Assembly (NCBI RefSeq): GCF_000272005.1 | Contig: NZ_AKKU01000010.1 | Coordinates: forward strand, 1 to 64,000 | Reading direction: 5' to 3' | From: Alishewanella agri BL06 | GTDB lineage: Bacteria; Pseudomonadota; Gammaproteobacteria; Enterobacterales; Alteromonadaceae | Length of the DNA stretch: 64,000 nucleotides | Shown: in pieces, positions 59,599 through 64,000 of the stretch | Numbering within the stretch: position 1 is the first letter of the stretch | Layout: every line of letters begins with the position of its first letter | Program-made: the position numbers and the translations under genes | Notes under the pieces: generated by a model | The model's input: the letters and a program-made list of their open reading frames with translations, nothing else | Told to the model about the DNA's origin: nothing | The model's database searches: none

Positions 59599-60486
59599 TT
59601 ACAATTCAATCAGGACTTTCTCATTTAATGACATAGCCAGATTATTATCATAATAAGCGGCTTCATTGATAAAAGTCGGATACACCACCGTCTCTCCCTG
59701 ATAGGGAACGACGGTACCGTCAAATAAGGTAAACAATGGGTCTCCCGGATGGATCGGCTGATAATCCCGATCCTGCACATTTTTATGTACCATGCCAATA
59801 CGCTCACCACGTTCGTTCATCGGCAACTTGATACTATGCAAATAACGGAAAGCTTCGGTTTGTTTTGGTAAGGCCGGCAACGCATCCTTATTATAGAGCT
59901 CGACAAAATCCAAAATATGCTGCGTCATTCGGTGCATTAGCTCCAGCACATCTTGTCGTAATACCGACTGTGGCTGTGGTCCAACTTCTACCAGCACACC
60001 ATAGCGACCCAAGGTACACATCAGCGCATGATCTTCAGCAGCAAAATGATCTTCATCACGCGAGATAATGGCTTCCGGCATTTTCATTTTGACGTAGGCA
60101 GCCAGCTTATTATAAAAGGGGCCGGCTTGCGTCAGGATTAGGCAGGCGCCCATATTGCTGGTGGTATTATGCAGGTCAATCAGCAGATCAATGCGGGCAT
60201 TGCCTTTTGGCCCCAGTTGCGCATTCAGCACCTTGGCACGGCTTTGTTCGTAATTACTCAGGTCAGGATTCGCCAGATCGACGGTTTTAAATTGACGATT
60301 TAAATCACTGTGCAGGTAGCGTTTGTTGGCGTAGTGCGCTTCCGGGTTAGCCCAAACGGTTTCGGTAGTAAAGCTACTGCGAGTAATTTGCTCAGGTTGT
60401 TGCTGATACTGCTTTACCAGGTAAATGCCAGAGAATTCGTTCCCATGCACGCCGCCAACAATGGCAACCTGTTTGATCTGATCCAT
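59599..60486 (-). CDS. Aspartoacylase-family zinc hydrolase
   Basis: A 295-residue protein of the succinylglutamate desuccinylase/aspartoacylase family. Zinc ligands are visible: His14 and Glu17 in GGVHGNE and His106 in DLHNTT. Substrate-binding DLNR (residues 61-64) and the VEVGPQP catalytic-glutamate segment are aspartoacylase-like and less like AstE. Such enzymes release acetate and aspartate from N-acetylaspartate; related members act on other N-acyl amino acids. The ATG at 60486 is chosen for its aggag ribosome binding site. The neighbouring genes do not reveal a pathway. Confidence 0.85.
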   Translation of the reverse strand: MDQIKQVAIVGGVHGNEFSGIYLVKQYQQQPEQITRSSFTTETVWANPEAHYANKRYLHSDLNRQFKTVDLANPDLSNYEQSRAKVLNAQLGPKGNARIDLLIDLHNTTSNMGACLILTQAGPFYNKLAAYVKMKMPEAIISRDEDHFAAEDHALMCTLGRYGVLVEVGPQPQSVLRQDVLELMHRMTQHILDFVELYNKDALPALPKQTEAFRYLHSIKLPMNERGERIGMVHKNVQDRDYQPIHPGDPLFTLFDGTVVPYQGETVVYPTFINEAAYYDNNLAMSLNEKVLIEL

Positions 60487-60542
60487 TTCCCAACTCCTAA
60501 CTGTCAAAGTGCCGCCGGCCAGCAAAATGCCAAAACGATAAA

Positions 60543-60560
60543 CCCTGATAAAAATCAGGG
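60543..60560 (-). terminator. Hairpin after bfd
   Basis: A perfect 7-bp stem (ccctgat with atcaggg) with a 4-base loop lies 67 bases past the bfd stop and ahead of the aspartoacylase gene. On the minus strand the tail is ttta then tttt after a short gap, so termination is plausible but imperfect. Confidence 0.5.
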
Positions 60561-60627
60561 CTTATTATGGCGTTGTTTGGTTGTAATGAAAATAAGCAAA
60601 AGGTGGGGATTGCAGATTAATTCATAC

Positions 60628-60834
60628 TTACGCAGCTGGCTTGGCCAGACTGTCGATTAATTGTTGCTGTTTTATCAGCTCATTATGCAGGATCTGCTGC
60701 GCCTGACAGACGCATTTGCCACATTGACTACCGACACCTAACTCTGCTTTTAACTCACGCATCGTTTCGGCACCGCCGGCAATAGCTTGCTTAATGGCTT
60801 TATCCGTTACCGCTTTGCAAATACAAACAAACAT
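60628..60834 (-). CDS. bfd: Bacterioferritin-associated ferredoxin
   Basis: A 68-residue [2Fe-2S] protein. The four cysteines are at residues 4, 6, 38 and 41 (MFVCICKAV and SQCGKCV), the BFD-type C-x-C...C-x2-C pattern. Bfd helps release iron from bacterioferritin. No bacterioferritin gene is in view. A candidate Fur site lies just upstream, so induction under iron limitation is expected. Confidence 0.92.
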   Translation of the reverse strand: MFVCICKAVTDKAIKQAIAGGAETMRELKAELGVGSQCGKCVCQAQQILHNELIKQQQLIDSLAKPAA

Positions 60835-60871
60835 GGCGCAGCCTCTTCTCAGAAAACTGCGCCATCATAAT

Positions 60872-60890
60872 ATTATTGCGAATCGTTATC
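60872..60890. promoter_or_regulatory. Candidate Fur site upstream of bfd
   Basis: By eye, a 19-base window here agrees with the Fur consensus (gataatgataatcattatc) at 13 positions, best in its right half aatcgttatc. It lies about 40-55 bases upstream of the bfd ATG, where a repressor would cover the promoter. Confidence 0.5.
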
Positions 60891-60928
60891 AATAGCTTTT
60901 TGATGCTGATTGACAAAAAGAGCCCTGC

Positions 60929-62131
60929 TTAACGAAACAGCACTTTTTCTTGCTGGAACCAGTGCACACAGAAGGCAATCAGTGCTGCCGCTAGAGCGAC
61001 AGTCGCCCCGAAAATCAGCGCAATCATGGTGCCGTCTGCTGTACCTTTAATCAATTCCTTAATTGCCAGTGCGACATTCATTACCGGAATTAACGCCGTT
61101 TTCCCGGTCAACTCAACTCCCGGCATCATCGCTGCCGCCAGTGGCACAAACATCAGAATCGACAACGGGCTCATATAGTTTTGTGCTTCTTTAAAGGTTT
61201 TGGCGTAAATCGAAATCGCCAGCAGCAAGGAGGCAAAAATGGCTGAAGTTGGCACAATCATCAGGAAAATTAATAACAACTCAACCGTAGCAATGGCGCC
61301 CATCGCTTCCTGCACTACGGCAAAACCGGCAAAAGATCCGATAATGGCTCCCCAGATCCCAAAGCTGGCCACGGTGATCAGTGCCCCCGCTAAACCTGTG
61401 GTAAGCACGGTTAAAAACTTACCCAATACAATCGCTGAACGGCTTACCGGGCAAATCAACAAGGTTTCCAGCGTACCGCGCTCTTTTTCACCGGCGCCCA
61501 TATCAATGGCCGGATAAGATGCACCCAGCAAACACAATGGAATCAGGATGTAAGCAATCAAGGCGCCAAACTTTTCACCAATATTTTCGCGTTTATCGGC
61601 CGTATCAACTTTTTGTACTGACACCGGTTTTAAAATAGCGGTCAGTTTTACCGGATCGACCCCCAGTGCTGATAAAGACTGGCGTTGTAACTGGCCGGTA
61701 TAATTTTCCAGTAACTCATTAAAGTAACGTGACATAAAATCCAGCTGACTGGACTGATTATAAATCAGCTGCCACTGGCTTTGCTCAACACTCTGCTGCT
61801 TAGCCTGAAAATCGTCCGGGATCACTATCGCCACCGCGAACTCACCGGCACGAATTGCGGCCGTCAGCTCCTCCGGCGTCGTTAACGTCGACTCAACGCG
61901 GGTAAAGTTCTTGTGATAGAACAGGGCTTCAGCGAATTCAGGTGCCTGCTCTGCATTAACAATCACATACTTATGTTGCTCCTGCGCAGCTTTGGCTGTG
62001 GTAGAGGATAAGACCAGCCCCATAATGCCGAAAATCACCGGAAAGATAAAAATCGGTAGCAAAATAACAAAGATCAGCGTTTTACGATCGCGCATCAGCT
62101 CAGTGAGTTCTTTTAAATAAACCTGCCACAT
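60929..62131 (-). CDS. natB: ABC-2 type exporter permease (NatB-like)
   Basis: A 400-residue membrane protein: one N-terminal helix, a large extracytoplasmic domain (about residues 45-180) and five or so C-terminal helices. This is the ABC-2 permease plan of the NatB family, described in Bacillus as part of a Na+ exporter. The KERGTLETLLICPVSR segment is typical. It begins on the last base of the ATPase gene, so the two are coupled. Substrate is inferred only by family. Confidence 0.85.
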   Translation of the reverse strand: MWQVYLKELTELMRDRKTLIFVILLPIFIFPVIFGIMGLVLSSTTAKAAQEQHKYVIVNAEQAPEFAEALFYHKNFTRVESTLTTPEELTAAIRAGEFAVAIVIPDDFQAKQQSVEQSQWQLIYNQSSQLDFMSRYFNELLENYTGQLQRQSLSALGVDPVKLTAILKPVSVQKVDTADKRENIGEKFGALIAYILIPLCLLGASYPAIDMGAGEKERGTLETLLICPVSRSAIVLGKFLTVLTTGLAGALITVASFGIWGAIIGSFAGFAVVQEAMGAIATVELLLIFLMIVPTSAIFASLLLAISIYAKTFKEAQNYMSPLSILMFVPLAAAMMPGVELTGKTALIPVMNVALAIKELIKGTADGTMIALIFGATVALAAALIAFCVHWFQQEKVLFR

Positions 62132-62931
62132 CAGGCTGCTCCTTGCTCATTGGATTGTTGTTTTAACACAGCTAAAAAGGCGTCACGCAAATCACCGGTC
62201 GGTGCCAGGGCTTTAAACTCCGCCAGATCACCGGAAAACGCACTGATCCCTTTATCAATCACTACCACCCGGTCACATAAGCTGGCCACTTCATCCAGAT
62301 GGTGCGTAGAGAAAATCACCGGGGTACCGACCTGTTTTAAGCCTTTAATAAAATCCAGTACCGTCTGTACCGTCATAATATCCAGGCCGGTGGTGGGTTC
62401 GTCCAGGATCACCACCTTCGGCGAGTGCACCACCGCGCGGGCAATAGCAGTTTTTTGTTTCATACCGGTCGACATATTGTCGGCACGACGGCTGGCGAAG
62501 TCATGCATATTCAGCATGGTGAACAGCTCATCAATCCGTTGCTTTAAAGCGGCCTCCTTCATGCCGTGCAGTCGGCCGAAATAGGCAATATTTTCATAGG
62601 CACTCAGCTTACCGTACAGGCCGGTATCAGCCGATAAAAAACCAATTTGTTTGCGCGCTTTAACCGGCTCGCGCAGCACATCGACACCGTTAATCAGTAC
62701 CGAGCCGGCATCCGGCTTCAATGCCGTAGAGAGCATGCGCAAGGTGGTGGTTTTACCGGCACCATTGGGGCCTAATAAACCCAATACTTCGCCCTGCCCG
62801 CAATGAAAACTAACATCACGCACCGAGCGAAATTCTTTATCGGCATAGCGCACATCCTGTTTTTCGGTATCAGAAAGTTTGCTGCCTTTACCAAGAGCAA
62901 ATGCCTTGGCCAGATTTTTTATTTCAATCAT
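62131..62931 (-). CDS. natA: ABC exporter ATP-binding protein (NatA-like)
   Basis: A 266-residue ATPase with Walker A (GPNGAGKTTT), signature (MSTGMKQKTAIARA), Walker B (VVILDEPTTGLD) and switch His (STHHLDEV). An acidic/basic insertion near residues 15-35 precedes the core. It pairs with the permease downstream; together they resemble NatAB-type exporters. It follows the DUF3025 gene by 12 bases. Confidence 0.9.
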   Translation of the reverse strand: MIEIKNLAKAFALGKGSKLSDTEKQDVRYADKEFRSVRDVSFHCGQGEVLGLLGPNGAGKTTTLRMLSTALKPDAGSVLINGVDVLREPVKARKQIGFLSADTGLYGKLSAYENIAYFGRLHGMKEAALKQRIDELFTMLNMHDFASRRADNMSTGMKQKTAIARAVVHSPKVVILDEPTTGLDIMTVQTVLDFIKGLKQVGTPVIFSTHHLDEVASLCDRVVVIDKGISAFSGDLAEFKALAPTGDLRDAFLAVLKQQSNEQGAA

Positions 62932-62943
62932 CTGCCTGTCCTG

Positions 62944-63762
62944 TTATGGCCTTCTACGTGGACGAAAATAATCCGTATTTGCATAAAACTCCGCCTGTTG
63001 ATTTGCGGCGTACCAACCCGGTACCCCCAGCAAGGGTAGCGGTGTTAGCTGCAGATTATCAAGCAGTAAGTGATTGTTAGCAATTTGCAGCAGCAGCTTT
63101 TCATCGAGAAAAGTGTAAGCATCTGTTAAAGACCACTGGCTAAAGCCCGTTGGCACCTCGATAAATAGTGCTTTGGCAGTTAAACCGATAAAAGGCACTG
63201 TTGCCATTTCATAAATGGCATGGCCAAAAATCAGCGGCCGCACCCCCTGCCACCAGTCAGCCCGCTGCAGCCAAAAGCTTTGTTGCCACTGGTGATCGCG
63301 CAGTAAGCCGGCATGTGCCACCGCTGAGGGTTCCAGACAAAGCACCACACCACACTCATCAAATAACGTCAGCTTATTGCGCAGCGGCGTGCGTTGTTTC
63401 TGGCCATACTGGGCGATCTCCGCGATATGCATTTGGTTTAACAGCGCCTTACTGCGGGGCAACAAACACCAAATCAGCGCCCCAAAAAAGTCATGCCAGT
63501 TTGCTGCCCGGGTCGGGATTTGCCGGGTGGCGAAAATAAAATCTTCATAGTAACGGCCATCCTGCTCCAATAGCGCATTTTCAACAAAGCTAAAGTCGGT
63601 GTTACTCCGCCAGTGGTTAAGCTGAGCCGGTTCGGGCCACTGACTCTGGTTTTGCAGAGGAAAACGCGCCACCAAATCAGTAAAAATGGGATTGGCCGTT
63701 AGTAAGGCGGCAGACCAGTCGGCAGGTGGGGTAAAACGGCTTTTTGATGAATTTTTCAGCAT
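62944..63762 (-). CDS. DUF3025 protein
   Basis: A 272-residue soluble protein with the DUF3025 core YYEDFIFATRQIPTRAANWHDFFGALIW (in part), where the PTRxxNWHDxF block is the clearest hallmark. Function is unknown. It is upstream of natAB on the same strand and may be in their transcript. The stop is close to the natA start. Confidence 0.85.
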   Translation of the reverse strand: MLKNSSKSRFTPPADWSAALLTANPIFTDLVARFPLQNQSQWPEPAQLNHWRSNTDFSFVENALLEQDGRYYEDFIFATRQIPTRAANWHDFFGALIWCLLPRSKALLNQMHIAEIAQYGQKQRTPLRNKLTLFDECGVVLCLEPSAVAHAGLLRDHQWQQSFWLQRADWWQGVRPLIFGHAIYEMATVPFIGLTAKALFIEVPTGFSQWSLTDAYTFLDEKLLLQIANNHLLLDNLQLTPLPLLGVPGWYAANQQAEFYANTDYFRPRRRP

Positions 63763-63853
63763 TGTTGACTTTCAGTAATCGGAGCAGTGATAAATTTCGC
63801 CCAGCAGCCCAAAAAGCACTTGCAATTTTAAGCGGGCATGGCACAGTCAGAGG

Positions 63854-63869
63854 GTACGTATAGACGTAC
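63854..63869. repeat. Perfect palindrome upstream of asnB
   Basis: gtacgt and acgtac are separated by 4 bases. It sits in the 153-base divergent gap between the DUF3025 gene and asnB, 47 bases upstream of the asnB start, in operator position. Confidence 0.5.
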
Positions 63870-63915
63870 ATACTGCCAAACTATGTGTTATTTAATTTGA
63901 TTATCAGAGGTTATC

Positions 63916-64000
63916 ATGTGTTCGATATTTGGGGTGCTTGACATCAGAACCGATGTTAAAGCATTGCGCCAGCAGGCGCTGCAGTTATCTAAGTTATTAC
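63916..64000 (+). CDS. asnB: Asparagine synthetase B, 5' end only
   Basis: The first 28 codons of a gene cut by the window edge. The start MCSIFGVLDIRTDVKALRQQ is the typical AsnB N-terminus: Cys2 becomes the N-terminal nucleophile of the glutaminase domain after removal of Met. Family proteins have about 550 residues, so most of the gene lies outside. It is divergent from the DUF3025 gene. Confidence 0.88.
   Translation, partial: MCSIFGVLDIRTDVKALRQQALQLSKLL

Noticed and set aside
1..64000. CRISPR arrays, insertion sequences, prophage or toxin-antitoxin modules
   Set aside because: No repeat-spacer pattern, transposase, integrase or phage structural gene was seen on either strand.

Overview
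The window is chromosomal sequence from a marine or aquatic gammaproteobacterium, most likely of the order Alteromonadales (Rheinheimera/Alishewanella/Arsukibacterium-like). That placement is inferred from protein flavour and gene order: a large TonB-dependent receptor, CsiV beside Mfd, an Rnf complex followed by nth, and an extra EF-G. No rRNA is present to confirm it. Coding density is high. I see no insertion sequence, prophage, integron or CRISPR array.

Layout. 1-8.2 kb: a small DUF3185-type membrane protein; glnS; an NAD-salvage pair (a NadR without its DNA-binding domain, plus PnuC); and, divergent from that pair, a large TonB-dependent receptor followed by a small sulfotransferase. 8.2-19.6 kb: a TCA-cycle block with sucCD, sucAB and sdhCDAB on the minus strand, each ended or separated by its own signals, and gltA divergent from sdh. 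19.6-22.1 kb: the CsdA-CsdE-TcdA sulfur/tRNA-modification set. 22.1-28.7 kb: a tightly packed minus-strand envelope cluster (RluA-like pseudouridine synthase, kdsB, Trm112-like, lpxK, msbA, comEC). 28.7-32.4 kb: a DUF2062 protein and the lipoprotein-releasing transporter lolC-lolD-lolE.

32.5-39.5 kb: a plus-strand run with a degenerate PilZ-like protein, mfd, csiV, a DUF3087 membrane protein, a YlqF-type GTPase and a stand-alone BLUF photoreceptor. 39.6-44.6 kb: rimO, a second-type elongation factor G (with two palindromes in its upstream region) and an acetyl-CoA hydrolase/transferase family protein. 44.7-49.0 kb (minus): a porin-like protein, uvrB and a MATE exporter. 49.0-49.9 kb: non-coding DNA with one perfect DnaA box inside a hairpin, then three identical tRNA-Asn genes behind a near-consensus stable-RNA promoter. 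49.9-51.8 kb: a LapD-like membrane protein with degenerate GGDEF and EAL domains.

51.9-58.6 kb: rsxABCDGE (Rnf electron-transport complex), nth and gloA. 58.7-64 kb: a periplasmic solute-binding-like protein, an aspartoacylase-family enzyme, a bacterioferritin-associated ferredoxin with a candidate Fur site, a NatAB-type ABC exporter, a DUF3025 protein, and the first 28 codons of asnB running off the right edge.

Most of this is ordinary core genome. The least explained parts are the receptor-sulfotransferase pair next to NAD salvage, the doubly degenerate LapD-like c-di-GMP protein without a visible partner, the BLUF protein, the degenerate PilZ-like protein, and the paired palindromes ahead of the second EF-G gene. 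I found nothing I can defend as a wholly new multi-gene system.
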